Shown here in pieces: positions 34,944-44,543 of a stretch of 64,000 nucleotides of DNA. The stretch is taken from NCBI RefSeq assembly GCF_001050345.1, contig NZ_LFMW01000013.1, forward strand, positions 62,001 through 126,000. The letters run 5' to 3'. The stretch's first letter is position 1, and each line of letters starts with the position of its first letter. A model generated the notes under the pieces. The model had not been told where the DNA came from. It worked only from the letters and a program-made list of their open reading frames with translations, and searched no databases. Source of the DNA: Pseudomonas fildesensis. GTDB lineage: Bacteria; Pseudomonadota; Gammaproteobacteria; Pseudomonadales; Pseudomonadaceae. The translations under genes and the position numbers were made by a program.

Positions 34944-35575
34944 GCTTTACCCTCGACCAGATCCACGTCTCGGTCGCCCTGCACCACTTCCACCAGCTTG
35001 ATGGCTTCCTGCTCCATGCCTACCACCAACTCATCGATGCGGCGTTGCAGGAAACGGTGGAAGAACACCGAAGGAATACCGACCATCAGCCCGGCAGCCG
35101 TGGTGATCAAGGCCTTGGAGATACCGCCGGCCAGCACTGCGGCGTTGGTGGTCATGCCCGAGCCCATGAACGAGCTGAAAATATCGATCATGCCCAGCAC
35201 CGTGCCCAGCAGACCGAGCAACGGTGCCATCGCCGCGATGGTCCCCAAGGCATTGATATAGCGCTCCAGCTCATGAATGACCCGGGCCGCCGCCTCTTCA
35301 ATGCACTCTTTCATGATCTCGCGGCCATGCTTGGAGTTGGCCAGCCCGGCGGCGAGGATTTCACCCAGCGGTGAATCGGCGCGCAGCTCCTTGAGTTTCT
35401 GCTTGTCGAGCTGCTTGTTCTTGATCCAGCCCCAGACCTGCCCCAACAGATGCTCGGGCGTGACGCGACTGGCGCGCAGGGTCCACAGGCGTTCGGCAAC
35501 GATGCCGAGTGCGGCGATGGAGCTCATGATGATCGGCAACATCATCCAGCCGCCGGATTTGACCAATTCCCACAC
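34940..35575 (-). CDS. MotA/TolQ/ExbB family proton channel protein
   Basis: A 211-residue inner-membrane protein with three helices. The start is a GTG reading VWELVKSGGWMMLPIIMSS, preceded by GAGGGG. The MotA/TolQ/ExbB domain includes LGTIAAMAPLLGLLGTVLGM and ALITTAAGLMVGIPSV. With ExbD it would form a proton-driven motor. The start upstream in the same frame lacks a ribosome site. Confidence 0.92.
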   Translation of the reverse strand: MWELVKSGGWMMLPIIMSSIAALGIVAERLWTLRASRVTPEHLLGQVWGWIKNKQLDKQKLKELRADSPLGEILAAGLANSKHGREIMKECIEEAAARVIHELERYINALGTIAAMAPLLGLLGTVLGMIDIFSSFMGSGMTTNAAVLAGGISKALITTAAGLMVGIPSVFFHRFLQRRIDELVVGMEQEAIKLVEVVQGDRDVDLVEGKA

Positions 35576-35684
35576 AGTGAATGCCCCCTCAAAAAAGTGC
35601 GCCACTTTACCATATAGGTACGACAGCGGGGTTCGTCGGCCACCGACCGGACTATCGCGGGTGACGGCCTTTGGAATCGAAGGA

Positions 35685-37910
35685 TCAGGGTAACGGTTCG
35701 CGCCAGAAACGGCGTTGACTACGAGCAACAACCGGTGGCAGGAAAGCCCCTAATTGCAGACGTACTGCACCTTGCTCGGCACTGTCATACACCTGGCTAC
35801 CGAGCGCCCGATAGCGCTCCACCACCTGCGGGTGAGGATGGCCGAACGCATTGCCGCGCCCCCGGGAGATCAGCACCGACTGCGGCGCCAGTCGCTGTAG
35901 AAAAGGCCTGGACGAAGAACTGCGACTGCCGTGATGGGGGGCTTGCAGCCAATCGGTCGTTACCGCCAATGACGAGCTTAGGAGCGCCTGTTCCGCGGCG
36001 CGATCGATATCGCCGGTGAGCAACAGACGCTCGCCATTGGCCTGGACCTGCAATACACAGGATTTCGGGTTACCGCTAATGGCTTCAGGCCATTGCCATA
36101 GCTCGAATGACACGCCGTCCCACTCCCACCGCTCACCGCTGATACACGCCTGAGTGTCGAGAAACGCTGGCAACCCGCGGGTTTCGCCGCCCACTACACG
36201 CTTGATCGGCAGCCCGCGGGCGACAGCGGCCGCACCGCCGGCATGATCGGCATCGGCGTGGCTGAGCAACATCATGTCCAGAGACCCTACGCCGAGCTTC
36301 TTCAATGACGGCAAGACCACGCGCGCGCCGAGGTCAGTCTCTCCCGAGCGCGGGCCTGCATCGTAGAGCAAGGTGTGATGGCGGGTGCGCAGGATTAACG
36401 CCTGCCCCTGGCCGACATCCAGTTGTACCACCTCCACTCGCCCATAAGGCACCGGCTCGCGCGGTGGAAACACCGCCAACAACAGCATCGGCCATCCCAG
36501 CAAGCGAAACGGCACACCCTTGGGCAACAGCAATAACACCGCGCCGGCCAGGCTCACCAGCCAGTAACCCAGAGGCACCTCAGCCGGTATCCACGCGGGC
36601 AGTTGGCCTGCCAGCAGCGCCAAGCCACTGAACAACCCATCCAGCGCGCCACCTGCCAACCACAACACACCCTCCCCCACAAACGGCACCGCCAGCAGCG
36701 CCGTCCCCAGCAGCGCCAGGGGTAATACCACCAGGCTGATCCACGGCACGGCAAACAGGTTGGCCACCGGCGCACTGAGGCTGATGGGCAGACCGAGCAC
36801 CAGCAATACCGGGAACAGACCTATGGCAATCAACCACTGGGGACGGGTCCAGGCCTGCCACACACTCCACGGCCCCAAGCGCCCACCGAACGACAGGACC
36901 AGCACCGCAACGGCCGCAAACGACAACCAGAATCCCGGCTGCAGACTGGCCAATGGTTCAAGAACCAGCACCCCATTCATGGCCAACAGCAACGGCCACC
37001 AGATCCCAAGATGACGGAAGCGCAACCGCCACAGCAGCACCAGCCCCACCATGACGCAAGCCCGCTGCACCGGCACGCCGAATCCTGCCAACAAGCCGTA
37101 TCCCAGGGCGGCAGCAAATGCCAGGCCACACGCCCAAGGCAACCACGGCCAGGTTCGGGGCCAGCAGCCGTAGCGGGCCAGCCCCGCGATCAATGCGTAG
37201 ATCAAGCCCGCCAGCAAGCCGATGTGCTGGCCGGAAATCACCAGCAAATGCACCGTGCCCGTGTCCTGCAACACTCGCCAATCCTCGGCTGCCAGCCCGG
37301 AACCATCGCCCAGCACCAACGCCGCCAGGCCAGCCTCTCGGCCTCGCGCATCCACGGCCAGCAGCCGTTGGCGGACCGTATCGCGCCAGGCATTGCGGGC
37401 CGGTGTCAGGCGGTCACCGTCTTTCACCGACCCAGTGGCGCCGATACGCTGGGCGAGCAGCCAGGCTTCATGGTCAAAACCGTGGAAGTTGAGCAGGCCG
37501 GACGGTCGTTTGAACGTCACGGCCAGGCGCCAGCGCTCACCACTGCGCACCGGCGGCCCTCCATGCCAGGACAGCCGAATGCGCTTGGGCAGCCGAGCGT
37601 TACGCGACCGGCTGTCGGCCAGTTCGAAACGCACACCCGTCGCCGTCTGTTGCGGCAACCCGACCACACGGCCCTCCACCCAACGCGTCTGGCCGTCGAG
37701 TGCCGGCCGCAGCCGATCATCCAATGCCCACTGCGCGCTGATACATGCCCAACTCAGGCCCAGCAGGAAGAACGCCAGTGGGGACGTGCGAAACGGCAAC
37801 AGCATCAACGCCAGCAGCAACATGGCCAACAGCCACCCGAAAGACGGCAACGCAGGTAGAAAACGCAGGGCAAGCAGCCCCAGTGCCAACGCAAACATCC
37901 CTGTCTTCAT
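35685..37910 (-). CDS. comEC: ComEC/Rec2 DNA internalisation protein
   Basis: A 741-residue protein. It has an N-terminal membrane cluster with a DUF4131 region, the competence domain (about 200-490) with many helices, and a C-terminal metallo-beta-lactamase-like domain with MLLSHADADHAGGAAAVARG and APHHGSRSSS. ComEC forms the inner-membrane channel for single-stranded DNA in natural transformation. AAGGG precedes the ATG. Confidence 0.95.
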   Translation of the reverse strand: MKTGMFALALGLLALRFLPALPSFGWLLAMLLLALMLLPFRTSPLAFFLLGLSWACISAQWALDDRLRPALDGQTRWVEGRVVGLPQQTATGVRFELADSRSRNARLPKRIRLSWHGGPPVRSGERWRLAVTFKRPSGLLNFHGFDHEAWLLAQRIGATGSVKDGDRLTPARNAWRDTVRQRLLAVDARGREAGLAALVLGDGSGLAAEDWRVLQDTGTVHLLVISGQHIGLLAGLIYALIAGLARYGCWPRTWPWLPWACGLAFAAALGYGLLAGFGVPVQRACVMVGLVLLWRLRFRHLGIWWPLLLAMNGVLVLEPLASLQPGFWLSFAAVAVLVLSFGGRLGPWSVWQAWTRPQWLIAIGLFPVLLVLGLPISLSAPVANLFAVPWISLVVLPLALLGTALLAVPFVGEGVLWLAGGALDGLFSGLALLAGQLPAWIPAEVPLGYWLVSLAGAVLLLLPKGVPFRLLGWPMLLLAVFPPREPVPYGRVEVVQLDVGQGQALILRTRHHTLLYDAGPRSGETDLGARVVLPSLKKLGVGSLDMMLLSHADADHAGGAAAVARGLPIKRVVGGETRGLPAFLDTQACISGERWEWDGVSFELWQWPEAISGNPKSCVLQVQANGERLLLTGDIDRAAEQALLSSSLAVTTDWLQAPHHGSRSSSSRPFLQRLAPQSVLISRGRGNAFGHPHPQVVERYRALGSQVYDSAEQGAVRLQLGAFLPPVVARSQRRFWREPLP

Positions 37911-38045
37911 GAATCATCCCTTGCAAATGATTCACTCAGTTTTAGCCGGACAGACAGCGTCGCCTATGATGTTTTGTCACAAAGTCTGAATTTTCTGTTT
38001 ATAGAATGCGGGCATACTTGCCCCTCGAACTGACCTGGAACCCTT

Positions 38046-38561
38046 ATGCCCCGGCGCTTTTTCAAACGGTACATGCCTGACCCCACCAGTATCAGGGAAC
38101 ACAAGTCATTACAGTTTCTTGGCACTTTGCTGCATGACCCGAACCTCTGGCACCTGAATCGGCACTCGGTGGCACGTGCCATGGCGGTGGGTTTGTTCGC
38201 GGCGTTTATCCCGATTCCCTTGCAGATGTTATTGGCCGCGGTGCTGGCGATTGCGGTGCGCGGCAATATGCCCATCGCCGTCAGCCTGGTATGGCTGACC
38301 AACCCGATTACCATGCCGGTGGTGTTCCTGTGCACGTACATGACCGGCGCGTGGCTGATGAATGTGCCGCCCCGCAGCCTGCCCGATGACCTGACCTGGG
38401 AATGGATCAGCGGCCAGCTGAGCACGCTGTGGCAGCCGTTCCTGCTCGGTTCGGTGGTGTTGGGGTTGGTGTTGGGCGCACTGGCCTATTGCCTGACCAT
38501 GGGTTACTGGCGCTGGTGGGTGGCGCACCAGTGGAAGAAGCGCAAACAGCGGCGCGGTTGA
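38046..38561 (+). CDS. DUF2062 family membrane protein
   Basis: A 171-residue protein, basic start MPRRFFKRYMPDPTSIRE, then HSVARAMAVGLFAAFIPIPL and two or three helices. DUF2062 proteins occur beside comEC in Pseudomonas but have no proven role. It is divergent from comEC across a 135-base gap, which holds TTTATAGAATGCGG but no clear paired promoter. Confidence 0.88.
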   Translation: MPRRFFKRYMPDPTSIREHKSLQFLGTLLHDPNLWHLNRHSVARAMAVGLFAAFIPIPLQMLLAAVLAIAVRGNMPIAVSLVWLTNPITMPVVFLCTYMTGAWLMNVPPRSLPDDLTWEWISGQLSTLWQPFLLGSVVLGLVLGALAYCLTMGYWRWWVAHQWKKRKQRRG

Positions 38562-38820
38562 TACTTGGCGAGCCCACAACCGCAGATACACCCGCCCCGA
38601 TCCTCCGGCCAAAAGTGCAAGCACTCGCCATCACGGCGCCCCTCCAACGTTGAATGTCGTTTCCCCCTAAGCAGGCTATTTTCCAGGGCCTGAGCCCGCA
38701 GATAGCCATCTATGACTAATTTGCGAGATTCCAGGCGACGCAAATGGCTACACTGCGCACTTGGTGTGGGCCGGATGCCTGCGCGGACGATTGATATCAG
38801 TGTGAAAGCAGGAGAGTGGC

Positions 38821-41574
38821 GTGCTTAGAAGAATGGGGATAAAAGGCCGCGTACTGTTGCTGACCTTATTACCGACCAGCCTGATGGCCTTGTTGTTGGG
38901 GGGTTATTTCACCTGGATGCAGCTCTCGGAGTTACAAACCCAATTGCTGCAACGCGGCGAAATGATCGCCGAGCAGCTGGCGCCACTGGTGGCCCCGGCC
39001 CTGAGCAGCAACAACACCGGCCTGCTGGAACGCATCGCCACCCAATCACTGGAACAGACCGACGTGCGCACCGTGTCGTTCCTCGCGCCAGACCGCTCAT
39101 CCCTGGCGCACGCCGGCCCGTCCATGCTCAATCAGCCACCGACCGGCAACAGCTCCCACCTGCTGCAACGCACCGGCAACGACGCCACCCGCTATTTGAT
39201 GCCGGTATTTGGCCATCATCGCAACTTGGCGGGCGACCTGATCCCCGATGAATCCGACCGCCTGCTGGGCTGGGTCGAGGTAGAACTGTCCCACAATGTC
39301 ATGTTGCTGCGCGGTTATCGCAGCCTGTTTGCCAGCCTGCTGCTGATCGCCATCGGCCTGATCTGCACCGCCGCGCTGGCCCTGCGCATCAGCCGCACGA
39401 TCAACTCGCCGATTGGCCAGATCAAACAGGCTGTCGCCCAGCTCAAGGACGGCAACCTGCAAACCCGCCTGCCACCGCTGGGCAGCCAGGAACTGGACCA
39501 GCTCGCGTCGGGCATCAACCGCATGGCCGAGACCCTGCAAAACGCCCAGGAAGAACTGCAACACAGCATCGACCAGGCCACCGAAGACGTGCGCCAGAAC
39601 CTGGAAACCATCGAGATCCAGAACATCGAGCTGGACCTCGCGCGCAAGGAGGCCCTGGAGGCCAGCCGGATCAAGTCGGAGTTCCTGGCCAACATGAGCC
39701 ATGAAATCCGCACGCCGCTCAACGGCATTCTCGGTTTTACCCACCTGCTGCAAAAAAGCGAACTGACGCCCCGCCAACTCGACTACCTGGGCACCATCGA
39801 AAAGTCAGCCGACAACCTGCTGGGCATCATCAACGAAATCCTTGATTTCTCGAAGATCGAAGCCGGCAAGCTGGTCCTCGACAGCGTGCCCTTCAACCTG
39901 CGGGACCTGCTGCAAGACACCCTGACCATCCTCGCCCCCGCCGCCCATGCCAAGCAGTTGGAACTGGTCAGCCTGGTGTACCGCGACACCCCGCTGGCGC
40001 TGGTCGGCGACCCGCTGCGCCTGAAGCAGATCCTCACCAACCTGATCAGCAACGCGATCAAGTTCACCCGCGAAGGCACCATCGTTGCCCGTGCGATGAT
40101 CGAGGACGAACAGGAAGACAGCGTGCAACTGCGCATCAGCGTGCAGGACACCGGCATCGGCCTGTCCAACCAGGATGTGCGCGCGCTGTTCCAGGCGTTC
40201 AGCCAGGCCGACAACTCGCTGTCACGCCAGCCCGGTGGCACGGGCCTGGGCCTGGTGATTTCCAAGCGCCTGATCGAGCAGATGGGCGGCGAAATCGGCG
40301 TCGACAGCACGCCGGGCGAAGGCTCGGAATTCTGGATCAGCCTGAACCTGCCCAAGACCCGCGACGACGTCGAAGACCTGCCCTGCGCGCCGCTGCTCGG
40401 CCGCCGCGTGGCCGTCCTGGAAAACCACGAACTGGCGCGCCAGGCCCTGCAACATCAGTTGGAAGACTGCGGCCTGGAAGTCACGCCGTTCAACACCCTG
40501 GAAAGCCTGACCAACGGCATCACCAGCGCCCATCAGACCGAGCAGGCGATTGACCTGGCAGTGCTCGGTGTCACCGCCAATGACATTCCGCCCGAGCGCC
40601 TCAACCAGCACCTTTGGGACCTCGAACACCTGGGCTGCAAGGTGCTGGTGCTGTGCCCGACCACCGAGCAGATGCTGTTCAACCAGTCGGTGCCCAACCC
40701 CAACAGCCAATTGCAGGCCAAGCCGGCGTGTACGCGCAAGCTGCGCCGTGCACTGTCCGACCTGATCAGCCCGCGTCCCTCCCGCAGCGAGCCGGGCGAG
40801 CCGTTGTCCAGCCGCGCACCCCGCGTGCTCTGTGTGGATGACAACCCGGCGAACCTGTTGCTGGTGCAGACCCTGCTGGAAGACATGGGCGCCAAGGTCC
40901 AGGCAGTGGAAAGCGGTTACTCGGCCATCGACGCCGTCAAGCAGGAAACCTTCGACCTGGTGTTGATGGATGTGCAGATGCCCGGCATGGACGGGCGCCA
41001 AAGCACCGAGGCCATTCGCCAGTGGGAAAGCGAGCGCCACGGCACGCCACTGCCGATAGTCGCCCTCACCGCCCACGCCATGGCCAACGAAAAACGCGCC
41101 CTGCTGCAAAGCGGCATGGACGACTACCTGACCAAACCCATCAGCGAGCGGCAACTGGCCCAAGTGGTGCTGAAGTGGACCGGCCTGGCCCTGCGCAACC
41201 AGGTGCCCGAGCGCTCGACAGACAACCTTGCCCCGCGCGTGCAATTGCTGGTACTGGACCACGAGGAAGGCCTGCGCCTGGCCGCCAACAAGTCCGACCT
41301 GGCGGCGGATATGCTCGCCATGTTGCTGGCCTCTCTGGAAGCCGACCGCCTGGCCATCACCGTTGCCCGCGAAGCCAATGACAACCACGCGTTGATCGAA
41401 CGCGTCCACCGCCTGCACGGCGCCACCCGTTACTGTGGCGTGCCACAATTGCGCGCCGCCTGCCAGCGTGCTGAAACCTTGCTCAAGCAGGACGATGCCA
41501 AAGCCATGGCCGCGCTGGACGAGTTGGATATGGCGATTGCCCGGTTGGCCAGTGAGGCGCGAGTCAGCGTTTGA
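38821..41574 (+). CDS. gacS: Hybrid sensor kinase GacS
   Basis: A 917-residue tripartite hybrid kinase with a GTG start behind AGGAGA (MLRRMGIKGRVLLLTLLPTS). It has two membrane helices around a periplasmic domain, then HAMP (about 190-240). HisKA carries FLANMSHEIRTPLNG, the ATPase domain GTGLGLVISKRL, the receiver VLCVDDNPANLLL with Asp in VLMDVQMPGMDG, and a C-terminal HPt with RVHRLHGATRY. GacS phosphorylates GacA and controls secondary metabolism and biofilm through small RNAs. The ldhA neighbour is the usual one. Confidence 0.95.
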   Translation: MLRRMGIKGRVLLLTLLPTSLMALLLGGYFTWMQLSELQTQLLQRGEMIAEQLAPLVAPALSSNNTGLLERIATQSLEQTDVRTVSFLAPDRSSLAHAGPSMLNQPPTGNSSHLLQRTGNDATRYLMPVFGHHRNLAGDLIPDESDRLLGWVEVELSHNVMLLRGYRSLFASLLLIAIGLICTAALALRISRTINSPIGQIKQAVAQLKDGNLQTRLPPLGSQELDQLASGINRMAETLQNAQEELQHSIDQATEDVRQNLETIEIQNIELDLARKEALEASRIKSEFLANMSHEIRTPLNGILGFTHLLQKSELTPRQLDYLGTIEKSADNLLGIINEILDFSKIEAGKLVLDSVPFNLRDLLQDTLTILAPAAHAKQLELVSLVYRDTPLALVGDPLRLKQILTNLISNAIKFTREGTIVARAMIEDEQEDSVQLRISVQDTGIGLSNQDVRALFQAFSQADNSLSRQPGGTGLGLVISKRLIEQMGGEIGVDSTPGEGSEFWISLNLPKTRDDVEDLPCAPLLGRRVAVLENHELARQALQHQLEDCGLEVTPFNTLESLTNGITSAHQTEQAIDLAVLGVTANDIPPERLNQHLWDLEHLGCKVLVLCPTTEQMLFNQSVPNPNSQLQAKPACTRKLRRALSDLISPRPSRSEPGEPLSSRAPRVLCVDDNPANLLLVQTLLEDMGAKVQAVESGYSAIDAVKQETFDLVLMDVQMPGMDGRQSTEAIRQWESERHGTPLPIVALTAHAMANEKRALLQSGMDDYLTKPISERQLAQVVLKWTGLALRNQVPERSTDNLAPRVQLLVLDHEEGLRLAANKSDLAADMLAMLLASLEADRLAITVAREANDNHALIERVHRLHGATRYCGVPQLRAACQRAETLLKQDDAKAMAALDELDMAIARLASEARVSV

Positions 41575-41593
41575 ATCAAAAAGGACCCCTTTG

Positions 41594-42583
41594 ATGCGCG
41601 TCATTCTTTTCAGCAGCCAGACCTACGACCGCGACAGCTTTCTCGGCGAGCCGCTTGCGCAGGGCATGGAACTGCAATTCCAGCCCGCACGCCTCAACCT
41701 CGACACGGTGGCCCTGGCCGAACACCACGAGGTGGTCTGCGCCTTTATCAACGATGACCTCAGCGCCGCGGTGCTGGAACACTTGGCCAGCGGCGGGACG
41801 CGCCTGATTGCGTTGCGCTCGGCCGGTTATAACCATGTCGACCTGTCCGCCGCCAAACGCCTTGGCCTGACCATCGTACGTGTACCGGCTTACTCGCCCC
41901 ACGCCGTGGCCGAACATGCCGTGGCGCTGATCCTCGCGCTCAACCGCCACCTGCACCGCGCCTACAACCGCACACGCGACGGCGATTTCAGCCTGCACGG
42001 GCTGACCGGCTTCGACTTGGTGGGCAAGACAGTGGGCGTGGTTGGCACCGGGCAGATCGGCGCAACCTTCGCCAAAATCATGGCAGGCTTCGGTTGCACA
42101 TTATTGGCCTATGACCCCTTCCCCAACCCGCAGGTACAGGCCCTCGGCGCGCATTACGTGAGCCTGCCCGACCTGCTGGCGCAAGCGCAGATCATCAGCC
42201 TGCACTGCCCATTGACTGCCGACAGCAAGCACCTGATCAACGCGCGCTCCCTGGCACAGATGCAGCCCGGCGCGATGCTGATCAACACCGGGCGCGGTGG
42301 CCTGGTGGACACCCCGGCGCTGATCGAAGCCCTCAAGGACGGCCAGCTTGGCTACCTGGGGCTGGATGTGTACGAGGAAGAAGCCCAGCTGTTTTTCGAG
42401 GACCGCTCGGACCTGCCCCTGCAGGACGACGTACTCGCCCGCCTGCTGACCTTCCCCAACGTGATCATCACCGCACACCAGGCCTTCCTCACCCGTGAGG
42501 CCCTGGCGGCGATCGCCAGCACCACCTTGGCCAACATTGTGGCGTGGGCGGATGGCAACGCGCAAAACCTCGTCGAAGGATGA
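41594..42583 (+). CDS. ldhA: D-lactate dehydrogenase family 2-hydroxyacid dehydrogenase
   Basis: A 329-residue NAD-dependent dehydrogenase. GVVGTGQIGATFAKIMAGFG is the dinucleotide-binding loop, LRSAGYNHVDL and INTGRGGLVDT are family signatures, and ITAHQAFLTREAL holds the catalytic His. It reduces pyruvate to D-lactate or acts on a related 2-oxo-acid. It lies 19 bases after gacS, with AAGGA before the ATG. Confidence 0.9.
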   Translation: MRVILFSSQTYDRDSFLGEPLAQGMELQFQPARLNLDTVALAEHHEVVCAFINDDLSAAVLEHLASGGTRLIALRSAGYNHVDLSAAKRLGLTIVRVPAYSPHAVAEHAVALILALNRHLHRAYNRTRDGDFSLHGLTGFDLVGKTVGVVGTGQIGATFAKIMAGFGCTLLAYDPFPNPQVQALGAHYVSLPDLLAQAQIISLHCPLTADSKHLINARSLAQMQPGAMLINTGRGGLVDTPALIEALKDGQLGYLGLDVYEEEAQLFFEDRSDLPLQDDVLARLLTFPNVIITAHQAFLTREALAAIASTTLANIVAWADGNAQNLVEG

Positions 42584-42654
42584 TCAGCGGTCACATACCG
42601 CGCTCATGATAGGCCGGCACCCGTGATAGGATGCCGCGCCTATTTGGAGGATCC

Positions 42655-43095
42655 ATGGCCGAACACGATTTCCGCTTCAGCTTGCTGAGCCCGCAACACA
42701 CCCTGATCGAATGCCGCGCCCTGGTGCCGGGCCGTTACCAGGTCACTGGCAACGGTGGCTCGATCAAAAATGGCGACGTACTGGTCGTCACCTTGCGCGG
42801 CAGTAAAACCCTGTCGATGCGCCTCACCGTAGAAGGTGACGCACGCTACTCCATCCGCCCGGCGGGCCAGTGGGTCGCCATGGCCCAGGGGCCAAAGTTC
42901 GGCGAGCTGGAAATTCACACCTGGAAGGTCAACTGCGACAGCTGCGACGCCGTGCTTGAGTTTGAGTTCGCGGTGGAAACCAAGCTGACCAAAGAGCCAC
43001 TACCGCCGGCCGCCAACGCGCGCATCAAAGAATTGGGCTGGGCCAGCGAAGGCGACAAACACCGCTGCCCGAAATGCCAGAAGGCCGCGCAATGA
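42655..43095 (+). CDS. Conserved hypothetical protein with two Cys-pair motifs
   Basis: A 146-residue protein starting MAEHDFRFSLLSPQHTLIEC behind TTGGAGG. The first two-thirds are beta-rich (VVTLRGSKTLSMRLTV). VNCDSCD and RCPKCQK suggest a four-Cys zinc site linking the ends. The stop overlaps the lipoprotein gene (ATGA), so the two are coupled. No function is known. Confidence 0.8.
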   Translation: MAEHDFRFSLLSPQHTLIECRALVPGRYQVTGNGGSIKNGDVLVVTLRGSKTLSMRLTVEGDARYSIRPAGQWVAMAQGPKFGELEIHTWKVNCDSCDAVLEFEFAVETKLTKEPLPPAANARIKELGWASEGDKHRCPKCQKAAQ

Positions 43096-43496
43096 AGGGC
43101 CTGCTTCTGCTCGCCGCCATCGGGGCGGCCCTGACGGGCTGCGCCGGTGATGCGGTCAAGCTCAAGCAGGATCACAGCTACGTGGTGGAATGGATTGGTG
43201 AGCGGCCGCTGATGGATTACGCGCACCTGACCGTCACCCTCGGCGCCGATGGCCGCGCCTATGGCAATGGCGGCTGCAACCACTGGTTTGCGCCGTACAC
43301 GCTTGAGGGCAACAAACTCAGCTTCGGCAAGGTTGGCAGTACCCGCAAACTCTGCGCCGAAGCCTTGATGGAGCAGGAGCACCGCTTCTTCCAGGCCCTG
43401 CAGGACGTGCAGCGCTGGGACATCTCGCCGATCGAGCAGACCCGTTTCTGGCCGATGGAGGGCAAGCCCATTCGCTTGTGGCTTGAAGAGGGCTAA
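43092..43496 (+). CDS. META/HslJ-type lipoprotein
   Basis: A 134-residue lipoprotein, signal MKGLLLLAAIGAALTGC with lipobox LTGC. The mature part shows the META-type pattern: YGNGGCNHWFAPYTLEGNKL, then VGSTRKLC and MEQEHRFFQAL. Related HslJ proteins are heat-shock or antibiotic-stress outer membrane lipoproteins. It is translationally coupled to the zinc-motif protein. Confidence 0.85.
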   Translation: MKGLLLLAAIGAALTGCAGDAVKLKQDHSYVVEWIGERPLMDYAHLTVTLGADGRAYGNGGCNHWFAPYTLEGNKLSFGKVGSTRKLCAEALMEQEHRFFQALQDVQRWDISPIEQTRFWPMEGKPIRLWLEEG

Positions 43497-43523
43497 CCCG
43501 CCTCTGCGTCGACCTTTATTTTC

Positions 43524-43609
43524 TGTAGGCGCTGGCTTGCCGGCGATCGCATCACCTCGGCGCCACAGATACACCGAGTCGCCTGCACGCCGGCAAGCCA
43601 GCGCCTACA
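43524..43609. repeat. REP doublet (REPIN), GCTGGCTTGCCGGC type
   Basis: TGTAGGCGCTGGCTTGCCGGCGAT and its inverted CGCCGGCAAGCCAGCGCCTACA enclose about 40 bases. It lies between convergent genes, where it may also end transcription. Confidence 0.88.
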
Positions 43610-43612
43610 GAA

Positions 43613-44074
43613 TCAACCGCGCAAGGCCTTGAGCTTGGCCAACACCCCTTCCGCTGTCTGCTCGCCCATCAACTGTTCGCGCACCTTGCCCTTGTCATCG
43701 ATGATGTAGGTCACCGGCAATGCTTCACTGCGCGGAATATCGAAGATCACGTCCGGGTTCTGCGCCAGCACCGTGAACTTGATGCCCAGCTTGTCGCTGG
43801 CGTCCTTCAGCTCCACACCTTGCACATTGTCGAAGTTGACCCCGAACACGCCCACATTCTGTGCTTTCAACTGTTGCGCCAAAGCGTTGAGTTCCGGAAT
43901 TTCCGTGCGGCACGGGCCACACCATTCCGCCCAGTAATTAACCACCAGCCACTGCTTGTCCAGGCGTTCGGCCGCCACTTTCTGGCCGTTCTGGTCAACG
44001 CCGTAGTCATTGCCGCAGCCGCTGAGCAGCAGGGTTGTGATGATCGCCAATGCACCGATCAGTCGCCTTGTCAT
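43613..44074 (-). CDS. TlpA/ResA-like thioredoxin-fold lipoprotein
   Basis: A 153-residue periplasmic lipoprotein, MTRRLIGALAIITTLLLSGC with lipobox LSGC. The thioredoxin domain carries the redox motif WAEWCGPCR and the cis-Pro loop SEALPVTYIID. Such proteins reduce disulphides in exported proteins or cytochrome c. It stands alone, divergent from the arsC-like gene. Confidence 0.9.
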   Translation of the reverse strand: MTRRLIGALAIITTLLLSGCGNDYGVDQNGQKVAAERLDKQWLVVNYWAEWCGPCRTEIPELNALAQQLKAQNVGVFGVNFDNVQGVELKDASDKLGIKFTVLAQNPDVIFDIPRSEALPVTYIIDDKGKVREQLMGEQTAEGVLAKLKALRG

Positions 44075-44189
44075 GGGGTAATCCTTCGCAAAAATGAACG
44101 TTGGCTGCGACCTATCGCCTCTTACGGTTTAAGGACCGGGCGCAGCGCGAGTAGAATACCCGCCACCTTACGCAAGATGCGACCCGCAC

Positions 44190-44543
44190 ATGACCGATCT
44201 GACGCTTTATCACAACCCGCGCTGCTCGAAATCCCGCGGTGCGCTCGAACTGCTGGAAGCACGCGACCTCGCCCCCACAGTGGTTCGCTACCTGGAAACC
44301 CCGCTGAACGCCTCGCAATTAAAGGCCCTGCTCGGCAAACTCGGAATCAGCGCGCGCCAACTGCTGCGCACCGGCGAAGACGAATACAAAACCCTCAACC
44401 TCGCCGATGCCAGCCTGAGCGAAGCGCAACTGATCACTGCCATCGCCACGCACCCGAAGTTGATGGAACGCCCGATCCTGGAAACGGCTGAAAAAGCCAT
44501 CATTGGCCGCCCGCCAGAAAAAGTGCTGGAGATTCTGCCGTGA
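44190..44543 (+). CDS. ArsC/YfgD family arsenate-reductase-like protein
   Basis: A 117-residue glutaredoxin-fold protein, LYHNPRCSKSRGALELLE holding the Cys of the active loop, then ISARQLLRTGEDEYK and ILETAEKAIIGRPPE. It fits the glutaredoxin-coupled ArsC family. With no ars operon around, an arsenate role is unproven. It overlaps the wrbA-like gene by 4 nt. Confidence 0.9.
   Translation: MTDLTLYHNPRCSKSRGALELLEARDLAPTVVRYLETPLNASQLKALLGKLGISARQLLRTGEDEYKTLNLADASLSEAQLITAIATHPKLMERPILETAEKAIIGRPPEKVLEILP

Noticed and set aside
40222..41604. 460-codon minus-strand frame inside gacS and ldhA
   Set aside because: Antisense shadow; gacS domains are intact on the other strand.
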